Assembly: GCF_036711975.1 (NCBI RefSeq)
Contig: NC_091971.1
Coordinates: 12,841,501 to 12,905,500, forward strand
Length of the DNA: 64,000 bases
Direction of reading: 5' to 3'
Origin: Onthophagus taurus
Lineage: Eukaryota; Arthropoda; Insecta; Coleoptera; Scarabaeidae
Shown: piece after piece, positions 45,405-58,264 of the stretch
Numbering within the stretch: position 1 is the first letter of the stretch
Layout: each line of letters opens with the position of its first letter
The notes under the pieces: model-generated
The model's database searches: none
Told to the model about the DNA's origin: nothing
Seen by the model: only the letters and a program-made list of their open reading frames with translations
Made by a program: the position numbers and the translations under genes

Positions 45405-48080
45405 CTAACGTTAGATAAAATATAAAAGATTTCTAACTTTAATTAGATGTATAAAACGTTTGTCAGTTCCTTCAAATGCGGTGTGAGTGAACTTTTAAAG
45501 TTTGGGATCGATATTAAAATTTTCCGTCCTTAAATAAATCAACACATTCCTAAAATACTTTTAACTAATTTATTTATGCGATCTAAAAAACGATTCTTGT
45601 ATCAAATTAAAACGAATACTTTAAAGTTTAATTTGTGCTATAAAGAATTTCCCTATTTCCAGAAATGCGATTTGCATGATTTTTTGAAATTGAATTAGAC
45701 ATTAATTTTTTTTGATTAATACTCATTACTATGTAATATAAAAAGAACTACATCTAGTCAATAAACGTTAAATAAGAAATGGTATCAAATTAAAGAAAAG
45801 ATTTCATAGTTTAATTTGATGTGTAAGTCGTTTCTTAGTTCCTCAAGATACGGGAGGAGGAGCTTTTAAAGATTGGGTATGTTGCAAAAAGAAATAATCG
45901 ACAATTACAAGTTTTAAAAATTCGTATAAAATCCATTTCTTGGTATATGAGTATGAAAATTTTCCAAAGTGTTAATAAGAGTGTCCCCTTTCCAATGAAC
46001 CAATCCGTTTTGAAAAATAAGTTTTAGTTTTTGAGAAAACAATATTTGAAGTTTGATGAAATTTTCGATGTTCCAATTTTCATCGATAATTTTCAAAATT
46101 CGCTATAAAATTAATTTCTTGAAGGATCTTTGTGGAAATGTCACAAATTATTAATTAATGTATCCTCTTTTTAATGCAACAAGCCGTTTCGAAAAATCGC
46201 TATTACTTTTTGAGAAATAAATTTTTGAAATGATCGACAATTTTTTCGAATTTTGCAATTTTCACCGGTTAAGCTATAAAAATTCGTATAAAATCCATTT
46301 CATGGAATATGAGTATGAAAATTTCCCAAAGTGTTAATAAGAGTGTCCTCTTTCCAATGAACCAACCCATTTTGAAAAATAACTTTTGGTTTTTGAGAAA
46401 ACAATATTTGAAGTTTTGAAAAAATTTTCGATGTTGCAATTTTCATCAATAATTTTCAAAATTCGCTGTAGAATTAATTTCTTGATGGATCCTTGTGGAA
46501 ATATCACCAATTATTAATTGAAGTATCCTCTTTTTAATGCAACAAGCCGTTTTGAAAAATCGCTATTAGTTTTTGAGAAATAAATTTTTGAAATGATCGA
46601 CAATTTTTTCGAATTTTGCAATTTTCCCCGATTAAGTTTTAAAAATTCGTATAAAATCTAGTTCTTGGAATATGAGTATGAAAATTTCCCAAAGTGTTGA
46701 TAAGAGTGTCCTCTTTCCAATGAACCAACCCATTTTGACAAATAACTTTTAGTTTTTGAGAAAACAACATTTGAAGTTTTGATAACATTTTTGACGTTGC
46801 ATTTTTCATCGATAATTTTCAAAATTCGCTATAAAATTAATTTCTTGAAAGATCCTTGTGGAAATATCACCAATAATTATTAATTAAAGTATCCTCTTTT
46901 TAATGCAACAAGCCGTTTTGAAAAATCACTTTTAGTTCTTGAGAAATAAATTTTTGAAATATTCGACAATTTCTTCGAATTTTGCAGTTTTCGCCGATTA
47001 AGTTTTAAAAATTCGTATAAAATCCAGTTCTTGGAATATCAGTATGAAAATTTTCCAAAGTGTTAATAAAAGTGTCCTCTTTCCAATAAACCAACCCATT
47101 TTGAAAAATAACTTTTAGTTTTTGAGAAAATAATATTTGAAGTTTTGATAAAATTTTCAATGTTGCAATTTTCATCCTCTTAAAAAGACTATATCTTCTT
47201 GATAAATGTTAATTAAGAAACGATTCTTATACCAAATTAAAAAGAAGATTTCATACTTTAATATGATGTATAAATCACTTCTTAGTTCCTAAAGATACGG
47301 GAGGCAAGAATTTTTAAAGTTTGGGTATGATTTTAATATTTTTCTTCCCTTAAAAATTAACACATTTCTAAAACATTGTAACTAATTTATTAATACACTT
47401 TAAGAAACGATTCTTGTATCAAATTAAAAAGAATATTTTAAAGTTTAATTTGTGCTATAAACCATTTTCCAATTCCTATAAATGCGATCTGCACGATTTT
47501 CTAAAGTTTGTGTTAGAAACTAATGTTTCTTGATTAATAGTCATTTCAGCGTAATATAAAAAAGACTGTATCTCCTCGGTAAATGTTAATTAAAAAATGG
47601 TTCTCACACCAAATTAGAAAGAAGATCTTATGCTTTAATTTTATATATAAATCATTTCTTAGTTCCCAGAGATACGGAAGGAGCGAATTTTTAAAATTTG
47701 CGTATGATACTAAAATATGTCTTCTCTGAAAAATCAACACATTTCTAAAACATTATAACTAATTTATTAATACACTTTAAGAAACGATTTTTTTATCAAA
47801 CTATAAAGAATATTTTAAAGTTTAATTTGTACTATAAACCATTTTCCAATTTCTGAAGTTTGTGTTAGAAATTAATATTTCCTGATTAACACTCATTTCA
47901 ACGTAATCTTAAACAAAGTGTATCTACTAGGTTAATATTGACGAAGTATTGATTATTATATCAAATTAAAAAGGAGATTTCAAGCTTTAATTTGATATAT
48001 AAATCCTCTCTTAATTCCCATAAGTGCGGCATGAGTGAATTTTTAAATGCAGATCAAGATATTTAAAAAAAATCTATTAA
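45405..48080 (-). repeat. Satellite B-A-B block, minus orientation
   Basis: Satellite B occupies 45405-45885, satellite A about 45890-47175 (about 3.5 units of 360 bp), then satellite B 47176-48080 (about 2.5 units). B units begin near AAAAAGACTGTATCTCC or AAAGACTATATCTTC. They contain two related halves, both with TTAAGAAACGATTCTT(A/G)TA, about 180 bp apart. The order matches 21720-23253 read in reverse. Confidence 0.85.
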
Positions 48081-48540
48081 TTTCTTTATAGGGCAAAAAA
48101 TCTTAACTTATTGAATGAAATTGAATTTAACGAAGAAGATAGCATTGAGTAGAATGTGTTAATAATTTTTTTAACAAATTGGGTACAAATAATTGGTGCT
48201 GTGATTAGCTCCATTTTGTTCAACTCTAGTTTTTATTGAAATGCTTCTTTATTATTTTTAACTACTTAGGTTGCTTAGTACAATTATGGCTATATGTATT
48301 ATATAATAATGAAGGTTTTTGGAAGTAAAAAACAGTTTTTTTTCCAAAAAAGTACAGTTTATTCAATTTTTTGTAAAAAACTAACAAAAATAGTTACAGT
48401 TAGTAAAGGAGGTATTGTGAGTAATTGTATAACGTATTTTATTCTGGACACAGCATTTATTTCTTTCCACTGTAAAAGAAGGAAGTTATTTTTTATGGTG
48501 AATACGATTCAATCATTCATCAAGAAATAATTAAAACTTA
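48081..48540. other. Downstream region of the glycine-rich gene
   Basis: No gene. Minus-strand AATAAA hexamers (plus TTTATT near 48438-48443) could serve polyadenylation. Confidence 0.4.
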
Positions 48541-48927
48541 CTATCCTCCTCCATGGCCATAAGATCCAGCAGAACTTGAGGATTGACTCCATGCACCCGA
48601 TCCTCCTCCATGACCTCCTCCTCCTTGGTTTCCTCCAAAACCTCCTCCTCCATGGCCGCCACCTCCATGTCCACCTCCTCCATGGCCACCACCGCCTCCA
48701 CCAAGACCACCGCCAAGACCACCGCCGTGACCACCGCCGAGACCACCGCCTCCACCAAGACCACCTCCATGGCCACCACCCCCTTGGCCACCAAATCCTC
48801 CTCCATGATGACCACCGCCGCCTCCAAATCCACCACCGCCTCCTCCTCCTCCTCCACCACCTCCTCCATATTTGCCTCCATAAACTAGGCAGACACAAAC
48901 TGCCAAAATTACGAAGCTAACTTTCAT
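48541..48927 (-). CDS. Secreted glycine-rich (cuticle-type) protein
   Basis: 128 aa. The start at 48927 is preferred over the in-frame ATG at 48981 because it begins the signal peptide MKVSFVILAVCVCLVYG and the upstream ATG lies at the predicted transcription start. The mature part is dominated by glycine runs and GGHGGG/GGGLGG repeats, ending in SGAWSQSSSSAGSYGHGGG. Such proteins occur in insect cuticle, silk and antimicrobial families, and composition alone does not separate these. The stop TAG overlaps a good splice donor (GATA|GTAAGT), so a further exon may exist. The long frames at 48509-48920 in other phases are shadows of the repetitive sequence. Confidence 0.8.
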   Translation of the reverse strand: MKVSFVILAVCVCLVYGGKYGGGGGGGGGGGGGFGGGGGHHGGGFGGQGGGGHGGGLGGGGGLGGGHGGGLGGGLGGGGGGHGGGGHGGGGHGGGGFGGNQGGGGHGGGSGAWSQSSSSAGSYGHGGG

Positions 48928-48958
48928 CTTGGTGTCCACTGTACAAAAACAGCCCTGG

Positions 48959-48998
48959 AACTGATGAAATATCTTTGCCATCGTCGGGGTTTATATAC
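48959..48998 (-). promoter_or_regulatory. TATA box and initiator of the glycine-rich gene
   Basis: On the minus strand GTATATAAA (48990-48998) lies about 33 bp upstream of TCAGTT (48959-48964), the arthropod initiator consensus. This gives a leader of about 35 nt before the ATG at 48927. Confidence 0.65.
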
Positions 48999-48999
48999 T

Positions 49000-50235
49000 G
49001 CGATTTGAACCGCTTCAACAATAGACAACATCTACAAGTATTTTTTTTTATCGTAAAATGACGTAAGCTTGTAGAAACTTTTAATAAAAAGGAATGAGAA
49101 CAAAGCGAGCACAAAAAATCGCGTCGATGATTGATGGCGGAACCAGTTTTGCGTTGAGAGATTTGGGATTCACCGTTCCGCGGTATGTAGTCGACCGTGT
49201 AAATTGCCATTGTTAGAACGTATGCGAGAAGGTCGTGTCAGTTTTGTTCATACGTTTGGACTATTGGAACCGCTAAGTACTAATGACCGTGGTTAAAAGG
49301 AAAAAACCAAATACTCTCATAAATAATAAAGTGGTGTCAATTAATTTCGTAGAAGTGAACATCGATTGTATTTTTTATTTCTTATTCCTTATAAAGAAAA
49401 ATGATGGACAGTTTTGAAGAAGACGTATCTATAATTTTGTTTGTGCTATTAACAGTTTGGTTCAAACTAGATGATTATAAAAAAATTAAACAAAGCAAAG
49501 AAATAAGATTGATGAAATCAATCTTTCAAGTCTTTCAGAAATCAAGGTTAAGATAAATTTACCAAGAAATATCAAATTTTTATTTATTTTGTGATTTTCT
49601 TATCAATTTTCGTTTTTTTTTGCTATCGGAAGAAAGAGTTATCGATTTTTTTTCGGGGGCGTCGTTAAGCGGGATTTACCGAGGGGTTTCATCCCTTCTT
49701 TAACACCTCTCTCGCGGTCCGTTAGGGCAGCATCCGGACTCGAATCGATACAGTCGCGAAGGTGCGGTCATTACTCCGTTGGAACTCTGTCAAAATTCGC
49801 GACCTTTCAACCCCTTTACTCGTTACCCTCCAACCCAACCTAACAGATCCGGAACTGGGACATCCCCCCTTTTTTTTTCACGTTTAAATTTGCAACTACT
49901 GCAACCGTAACCCAATTATTTGTGTTCTGGGATTCAGTGCTTTTTAAAGAATAATTTTTTTTTCTCAATGACTGCTATTCAATATTGAGTGTGTAATTTT
50001 TTCCCCACGTTAATTTTTTTTTAATAAAAAGATACTTGTTAAGTTGAAGGTTTTAGAATGTATTTTTCTTATAATTATCTTGTTTATTACCATTATGTAA
50101 TAACAGTTAATTGTGAATCTTAATAAAAATTTATTTTATAACCTATCGATGATGGTGTGTTATGTAAATTTAATGGTATTGAAGTAGCTCCTGTACAGGG
50201 TCATACAGCTAATTGGTTGGTCTTTAAGTATACAG
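49000..50235. other. Intergenic; CpG-richer patch at 49650-49860
   Basis: 49650-49860 is clearly less AT-rich than its surroundings and contains several CG dinucleotides but no long frame. It may be a promoter or non-coding first exon. No direction can be assigned. Confidence 0.35.
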
Positions 50236-50237
50236 TA

Positions 50238-52395
50238 GTGATGGAACGGATATCCGGTCGGATACCGGATATTAAAAACCTATTACTTAGTACTCCCCCA
50301 TTCACATCAATTAGTATCTCTTTTAGATGTTGGACACTGCAGATAATAATCAAGTTTAACCCCAATAACACTTTTTTCATTGAATACAATCCCACTACGA
50401 TATATTATTCCATTATTAATTAAAGTATCCTCTTCTTAATACAACAAGCCATTTTGAAAAATCACTTTCAGTTCTTGAGTAATAAATTTTTGAAATGATC
50501 GACAATTTTGTCGAATTCGTATAAGATCTAGTTCTTGGAATATGAGTATGAAAAATTTTCCAAAGTGTTAATAAGAGTGCCCTCTTTCCAATGAATCAAT
50601 CCGTTTTGAAAAATAACTCTTAGTTTTTGAGAAAACAATATTTGAAGTTTTGATAAAATTTTCGATGTTGCAATTTTTATCGATAATTTTCAAAATCTGC
50701 TATAAAATTAATTTCTTAAAAGATCCTTGTGGAAATATCACCAATTATTAATTAAAGTATCCTCTTTTTAATGCAACAAGCCGTTTTGAAAAATCGCTTT
50801 TAGTTTTTGAGAAATAAATTTTTGAAATGATCGACAATTTTTTCTAATTTTGCAATTTTCGCCGATTAAGTTTTAAAAATTCGTATAAAATCCATTTCTT
50901 GGAATATGAGTATGAAAATTTCCTAAAGTGTTAATAAAAGTGTCCTCTTTCCAATGAACCAACCCGTTTTGAAAAATAACTTTTAGTTTTTGAGAAAACA
51001 ATATTTGAAGTTTTGATAAAATTTTCGATGTTGCAATTTTTATCGATAATTTTCAAAATTCGCTATAAAATTTATTTCTTGTGGAAAAATCACCAATTAT
51101 TAATTAAAGTATCCTCTTTTTAATGCAACATGCCGTTTTGAAAAATCGCTTTTAGTTTTTGAGAAATAAATTTTTGAAATGATCGACAATTTTTTCGAAT
51201 TTTGCAATTTTCGCCGATTAAGTTTTAAAAATTCGTATAAAATCCATTTGTTGGTATATGAGTATGAAAATTTCCTAAAGTGTTAATAAAAGTGTCCTCT
51301 TTCCAATGAACCAACCCGTTTTGAAAAATAACTTTTAGTTTTTGAGACAACAATATTTGAAGTTTTGATCAAATTTTCGATGTTGCAATTTTTATCGATA
51401 ATTTTCAAAATTCGCTACAAAATTAATTTCTTGAAAGATCCTTGTGGAAATATCACCAATTATTAATTAAAGTATCCTCTTTTTAATGCAACAGGCCGTT
51501 TTGTAAAATCGCTTTTAGTTTTTGAGAAATAAATTTTTGAAATAATCGATAATTTTTCGAATTTTGCAATTTTCGCCGATTAAGTTTTAAAAATTCGTAT
51601 AAAATCCATTTCTTGGAATATGAGTATGAAAATTTCCTAAAGTGTTAATAAAAGTATCCTCTTTCCAATGAACAAACCCGTTTTGAAAAATAACTTTTAG
51701 TTTTTGAGAAAACAATATTTGAAGTTTTGATAACATTTTCGATGTTGCAATTTTTATCGATAATTTTCAAAATTCGCTATAAAATTTATTTCTTGAAGGA
51801 TTCTTGTGGAAAAATCACCAATTAGTAATTAAAATATCCTCTTTTTAATGCAAAAAGGCGTTTTGAAAAATCGCTTTTAGTTTTTAAGAAATAAATTTTT
51901 GAAATGATCGACAATTTTTTCGAATTTTGCAATTTTCGCCGATTAAGTTTTAAAAATTCGTATAAAATCCATTTCTTGGAATATGAGTATCCAAATTTCT
52001 CAAAGTGTTAATAAGAGTGTGCTCTTTCCAATGAACCAACCCATTTTGAAAAATAACTGTTAGTTTTTGAGAAAACAATATTTGAAGTTTTGAAAAAATT
52101 TTCAATGTTGCAATTTTCATCGATAATTTTCAAAATTCGCTATAAAATTTATTTCTTGAAATATCACCAATTATTAATTGAGGTATCCTCTTTTTAGAGT
52201 TGTTTCGTTAGTTAAATCAGCATCAAAAAAGTTCATTTTGTATCTTGGATCCAAATAAGTTGACATATCTTATCAGCTTTCTTATTAATTTCATTTTTAT
52301 TGAAATATCGCAATAATGTGGCAGTTTAGGGTATTACTTCAGAAATGTACCAGAAATTATAATTAACATTTTTTCGAAATGTTTATAATAACAGC
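50238..52395 (-). mobile_element. hAT-like/satellite A composite, minus orientation
   Basis: It starts AGTGATGGAACGGATATCCGG at 50238, the inverse of the right part of the element at 8884-9700 (same ATGTTGGACACTGCAG tract). Satellite A units fill 50412-52195 (about five). The unique tract at 52230-52390 is the inverse of 21590-21720. The far terminus is missing. Confidence 0.7.
50412..52195 (-). repeat. Satellite A array
   Basis: About five units of roughly 360 bp in minus orientation. One unit near 51075 has a short deletion. Confidence 0.9.
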
Positions 52396-53069
52396 ACGGG
52401 AACACTTGGAAACACAAGTTTGAGGGACGGTTATCACTTTGGATGGTATATCACCTTAACCAATCTTTTGGTTAAGGTATTTAATATTAAATAAAATTAA
52501 AGTAGTAGATAATTCTGGAAGAGGGGGGATAAGGCAGGGGAGAGGATGAGGGGATAAGAGGAGTTAAGATTGGTTTGTCATGCATTAAACAGGAAATTGT
52601 AGACTCTTAGTTGACAATAAAAAAGTTATGTATATGTATGGAAAAACAACTGAATATTTCAATAACTATTAACGCTCTTAGTTAGCAACATGTACGGTTG
52701 GATAAACAAGTTTAGTTGTATTCATAATATGATAAAATATACAGAGCGTTTCGTTTAAAAAGTTCACATGCTTTGCGTCACCCCTAAATGCAACACCCTG
52801 TATAAATGAAAATAATGTTACGTTATAAAAAGTGGCGAGTCAACCATCTTCTGTATAAAACTTTTTTTTTCCTCAAATGGTTTAGTAATTATTAGTAACA
52901 ACCGCCAGTATGTTAATAACTCACCTGTATATTATCTAAGAACTTTTCTGTTCCATTGTTTCCGTCCAGTTGCTACTTCTATCTGTTAGTATTCTCGCAA
53001 GTACCACATTTTCTTTCAGTTTTTTTATATTTTTGCATTCAAAACCAAATTAATTATCTCCCTTCAATA
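52396..53069. other. Intergenic, nothing coding
   Basis: Contains a small hairpin CCTTAACCAATCTTTTGGTTAAGG near 52453, a purine-rich tract at 52518-52560 and a 60-bp MITE-like pair at 52740-52805 (ACAGAGCGTTTC / ...ACACCCTGTA). Confidence 0.45.
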
Positions 53070-53630
53070 TACAGGGTGATTTACATAAGAACCGACACAG
53101 AGCAGGGACATATAGAGGGCAATAAATTAAGATGATTTAACGCAACTTATCTTTATACTAAGTTGTACGCCTACTGATACGACTACTGAATTTTCGCTTA
53201 TTTTAAGTAACATTACGAAATACGTGTCTTTAGTTATTTAAGTTTTTTAGGAAAACGATAAAGTTTTTTAAAAAATAATAAGAATAAGAAAAAAATGAAA
53301 TGAAGTAGTAATGTATGAAATCCACCAAAAGGTTAAAAAAATCTGTCAAAATTTAGGGAACCATCATCTTTAACCAACCCTTTGAAATGCTTCAATTGAG
53401 TTCAATTTGCTACCAATTAATACCCTTGGTACACTCATAATGTATACCGAATTTGGGTTGTCTAGCGTAATGTATTACGAAGATATTGAACTTTTTGAAA
53501 ATTTAACAGCCAACTTTGCAGAAGTACAACTTTGCAGGTGTATACCTCTTCAGGTGTACAACTTAGTATAGAGGTAAGGGTCCTCTACATGTCCCTGGTC
53601 TGTGTTGGTTCTTATGTGAATCACCCTGTA
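53070..53630. mobile_element. Foldback MITE, shortened copy
   Basis: The ends are TACAGGGTGATTTACATAAG and TATGTGAATCACCCTGTA. Same family as 53969-55017 but lacking most of one arm and the centre. Confidence 0.8.
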
Positions 53631-53968
53631 TACCAATAGTGATTGTATTCTCAGATTATCCCTAATATCGACATTCCCCATTTTATCCCTCTTCGTTACT
53701 CATCTCAGGGAGCGCATTTGTGCTGCTTACACCTTACTCTTCAGTTTTTTTGTTAAGTTATTAACTTCTGTCCAAGTTTCGTATCCAAAAATATCATCAC
53801 TCCCAGGCTTTGAAAATAATCCTCTTGTTCTATATCCTAACATTAAAAACTATGTATTTATTTATGAAATTTATGTCTCTGTTTATTAAGTTCGAATTCG
53901 AAGAACTCGAAGGAGTGATAAAATAACAAATCAAAAGGATTAAGTACAAAAATCGATCTTTCTTTAAA
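53631..53968. repeat. Duplicated flank, copy 1
   Basis: This unique-looking tract starting CCAATAGTGATTGTATTCTC is repeated with a few differences and small indels at 55018-55347. With the preceding MITE it forms a tandem duplication. Confidence 0.85.
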
Positions 53969-55017
53969 TACAGGGTGATTCACATAAGAACCGACACAGA
54001 ACAGGGACATGTAGAGGACAATAAATTAAGATGATTTAATGCAACTTATCTCTATACTAAGTTGTACCCCTGAGGAGTTATAGGCCTTCAAAGTTGGCTC
54101 TTAAATTTTGAAAACATTAAATATCTTCGTAATACATTAAGCTAGAAAAACTAAATTTGGTATACGTTATGAGTGTATCGAAGGTATTAAGTGGTAGCAA
54201 ATTGAGACCAATTGAAGCATTTCAAAGGGTTGATTAAGGGTGATGGTCCCCTAAATTTTGACAGAATTTTTTAACCTTTTGGTGGATTTACTACATTATT
54301 ACCTCATTTAATGTGGCATTTAATTCTAAAACTTTTTTTACTCTTATTATTTTTTAAAAAACATTGTCGTTTTCATAAAAAACTCAAATAACTAAAGACA
54401 CGTATTTCGTCAATGCTACTTATAATCATTGAAAATTCAGTAGTCGGCTGTGAAATTGTACGTCAAACTTGACAAATAGGTTATAAAACCTTGTTGTCAA
54501 ATAATTTTATAACCTATTTGTCAAGTTTGACGTACAATTTCATAGCCGACTACTGAATTTTCGCTTATTTTAAGTAACATTACGAAATAAGTGTCTTTAG
54601 TTATTTAAGTTTTTTATGAAAACGAGAAAGTTTTTTAAAAAATAATAAGAGTAAGAAAAGTTTTAGAATTAAATTCCACATGAAATGAAGTAGTAATATA
54701 TGAAATCCGCCAAAAGGCTAAAAAAATCTGTCAAAATTTAGGGTACCATCATCCTTAATCAACCGTTTGAAATGCCTCAATTGAGTTCAATTTGCTACCA
54801 ATTAATACCTTTGGTACACTCATAATGTATACCGAATTTGGGTTGTCTAGCGTAATGTATTACGAAGATATTGAACTTTTTAAAAATTTAAGAGCCAACT
54901 ATAGGCCTGCAACTATAATTCCTCAGGTGTACAACTTAGTATAGAGGTAAGTTACGTTAAATCATCTTAATTTATTGTCCTCTACATGTCCCTGGTTCTT
55001 ATGTGAATCACCCTGTA
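53969..55017. mobile_element. Foldback MITE, full-length copy
   Basis: 1049 bp with two long inverted arms of about 500 bp meeting at a centre around 54490. The ends are TACAGGGTGATTCACATAAG and its complement, with TA on both sides. No coding capacity. Confidence 0.85.
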
Positions 55018-55347
55018 TACCAATAGAGATTGTATTCTCAGATTATCCCTAATATCGACATTCCCCATTTTATTCCTCTTCGTTACTCATTGTGCTGCTT
55101 ACACCTTACTCTTCAGTTTTTTTGTTAAGTTATTAACTTCTGTCCAAGTTTCGTATCCAAAAATATCATCACTCCCAGGCTTTGAAAATAATCCTCTTGT
55201 TCTATATCCTAACATTACAAAACTATGTATTTATTTATGAAATTTATGTCACTGTTTATTAAGTTCGAATTCGAAGAACTCGAAAGAGTGATAAAATAAC
55301 AAATCAAAATCAAAAGGATTAAGTACAAAAATCGATCTTTCTTTAAA
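55018..55347. repeat. Duplicated flank, copy 2
   Basis: Copy of 53631-53968. Both copies end at the same TTTAAATA position, where a different MITE follows each. Confidence 0.85.
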
Positions 55348-56064
55348 TACAGTGCGTCCCAGGATAGATGTTACAAGAGGTATAATGACTTAAAAATTTT
55401 TGAACCTTATTTCAAGGCTGAGGAATTAAGCCCTGCTTGGTGTGGAGAGAATTTTAAGTATATTTTCATATTTTGAAAATCAACTCGGCATTGATAGTGA
55501 AGCGAAAACTATTTTGAGTTCAGGTAAAGTAAGCTTTTTGTTCATGATACGGTAAAATATCATCAAGAAAAATTATTCAGCATGAAAAATTATGGCACTA
55601 TGCAAAATTTCAGAAAGAATTACCTAGATTAATTAATCCACCATATTTTAGATTAGATCAAAGTGAAGAAAAAAAAAGCAATGAAAAATGCCATGAAAAA
55701 AAAATGACTTAAGTAGTCGCAAATATTGACAAATAAATTGTATTATCCTTCAGTTTTAGTTCATATTTCAATTACTATACAATATTTATGTTATTTAAAC
55801 TAAAATGTGATGGTTCAATCGAAATAGATAGATCCTTCTGAAATTTTGTATAGGATCATAATTTCTTATTTTGAACAACTTTTTTTAATAAAATTTTTCA
55901 GTATCATGAACAAAAAGGTTACTTTACCTTTGTTTTCAAAATATGAAAATATTCTTAAAATTCTCTTCACACCAAGCAGGGCTTAATTCCTTAGCCTTAA
56001 AATAAATTTCAAAAATTGTTAAGAAATTATACCTCTTGTAACATCTATCCTGGGCCACACTGTA
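55348..56064. mobile_element. Foldback MITE of a second family
   Basis: The ends are TACAGTGCGTCCCAGGATAG and CTATCCTGGGCCACACTGTA, with inverted arms of about 200 bp (shared word ACCAAGCAGGGCTTAATTCC and its complement). About 717 bp, non-coding. Confidence 0.8.
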
Positions 56065-57314
56065 TATGCGAAAAAAATTTGTTTTATCAATTAAAAATTG
56101 TTGTTTATAAATGTATAAAGAACGACTTTAGAAGTAGCTTATTGTAATGTAACAAAGTAATAAGTTTAGATTGCAATAATCAAAATTGATTAAATTTTTC
56201 AATAAAAATTGTATTCACCCTGCGCATCCACCAAAAATTTAGGTCACCGTGCCCTATATTCCCAGAGACATTCACATTTCATTCAAAACTCCAAGGTTCA
56301 AATCCCATCTAAATCACTTTTTTATTGAATAACATCGTTTAAAAAATTGAAAAAAAATATCCTTTCAATAACAATTAAACAATATAAAACGAAAATGATG
56401 ATTATATTAGTTTAAAATGCTTATTGATAAGTTTAAATTGAAAAATCCCCAAAAATGGTGTAAATATTTTTGGGGGTAAGGTCGCGGCGTGCGCCGTTAA
56501 AATCCCTCGGGAGAGGGCGTGGTAGCGCCCCCACAAAGCTCGCGGTCCCGGTGCGAACTAGTGGCCAAACAACGCCCGACAATGCTATCCATAATTTAAA
56601 AGGTTGCCGTACGTTTAATAACGCGAAATAAAGGGGGCAATCAAAAAAAAACACAAACTCGGCGAATCAACACGATGATGGACACGAAATTGCGTGCGCG
56701 TCGTCACAATACTCTTCTCATCGTAGATATCCTCGCGGTTCAACAACGTGATGATCTCGCAAGACTACTGAACAATCATCAAAAATACAACACGTAATAT
56801 ACTCGAAAAGAAAGGTATATTTTCATAAAAAAAAAATCAAAACAAATAGTACGAAATAAATTACAATTTTTTTTTAGTAGGATAATAAGGTTCCAATCAG
56901 AACGGGAACTGCTGTAGGATTTTTTTTCATTATTAGAGTTAGTACATAGGCTATTTTCTGTTTTTCAACGGATCATTGCTATAGTAGAAGCTGCATACAC
57001 AACCTCACACTATAACATTAAAAAAAAACTATACATCGAACGCTTCATCGTTGTTTTATATTTTTTGTCATTAGCAATTTTTTTCTAATAAATATTTTCA
57101 TGACGCTCTATTTTTTTTTGTAGCCCATACACTCCTTAAAAGTATCAGAACTAAATAACTACATTTTAAACCTAAACTAAAACTCATCTTGATTAAACTT
57201 TAATCTAAATTAAAATAAACACTATTATTATAACCATATAATATCTAAATTTAAAAAAAAGTTAACTAAAAAGTACTTATTGTATTTATAACTATAAACA
57301 AGTGTTAAAAAGTG
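56065..57314. other. Possible promoter or leader region
   Basis: 56465-56770 is CpG-rich relative to its surroundings and followed by AT-rich sequence. It could be the promoter of the exon at 57315. The minus frame 56433-56654 has no recognised domain. Confidence 0.35.
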
Positions 57315-57415
57315 ATGACTAATCATGCTCCTATTAAAAACAACCTGTTTAAAATTGGAAAAAAATCCAGAAAGATTTCCTACCTGGAAAGATTCCATCC
57401 TAAATCCAACTTAAG
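57315..57415 (+). CDS. Candidate first coding exon, unknown gene
   Basis: ATG at 57315 is the first after an in-frame TAA and opens 33 codons plus two bases (MTNHAPIKNNLFKIGKKSRK, then ISYLERFHPKSNL) ending at AAG|GTAAGT, a consensus donor. The peptide is strongly basic. No partner exon was found in the window, and the phase (2) does not match the exon ending at 63193. The family is not recognised. It could be a chance frame. Confidence 0.35.
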
Positions 57416-58264
57416 GTAAGTAAAAAGTAGAAAATTAGCCCGCCTTAAATAAAACGAAATAGAAATAGAATAATAAATTAAGCATGCCAAATTTTTGCGT
57501 TAAAAAAAATTTCTTTTAGAAATTTATTGATAAAATCGTAGAATCAATTCTCGCGTTACTTAAGGTTAGAATGCATGAAGGGTCATGGGTGTGGCTAAGT
57601 TCACAAAGAAAACACTTTCAAAACTTCTTTTTAACCAATTTTAGTAACTAGTTTAAAAAAAAACCGAAATTTAAATTCGTCAAATTACGTCAAATCTTTT
57701 TCCGTGAAATACGAAAACGTCCGTTCAAAATTCAATCTAACTTCGGTGAAATTGCCGAATTAAAATCACCCATTCGACAGTCTAAAATCCAATTAGCGAC
57801 TTTCAAGTTTGGCTAATTCACCTTTTGTTTTTAACCGAGATCGTGAAACGGTTTTCTTCAAAATTAGTTGAAATCTCGCGCTCGCTCGAAACGTTTTACG
57901 TAAGAAAATTATTCAAACGACTACTTAAATAAAATACTAAAATACGCATTAATAAATAAGAAAAAAGGAAGCTTTGGGACTACTTAAAGTCTTTTCGTCT
58001 GTTGAAAGGGAAATTTGACCTAGTTGTTTTAATTACCTTAACTTCTATTTATTCGCGACGTACTTACTTTGCATATTGTTAAGATTAGAAATTAAAATAA
58101 AACTTTTGGATGCGTATAGATAAAGAATAAATTAGATTTTTATGAAAATTCTTTTAAATAGTTATTTTTATTGGTTTTATAAGTACACGTTTAGAGCGGT
58201 GATTGACTATCATCAGCCGAATTTTTAAGATAATTGTGTTAAATCTTTACAATATCGAATAAAC
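57416..58264. other. No gene recognised
   Basis: AT-rich, possibly intronic to the gene starting at 57315. No repeats were recognised. Confidence 0.35.

Noticed and set aside
48509-48920. Several long frames in other phases and on both strands over the glycine-rich gene
   Set aside because: They are Trp/Arg-, Glu/Val-, His/Leu- and Thr/Ser-rich translations of the same GGN-repeat DNA; only the frame with a signal peptide and promoter is credible.
56295-56306. GGTTCAAATCCC, resembling a tRNA B box
   Set aside because: No matching A box, acceptor stem or T-arm pairing could be drawn around it, so there is no support for a tRNA or SINE.
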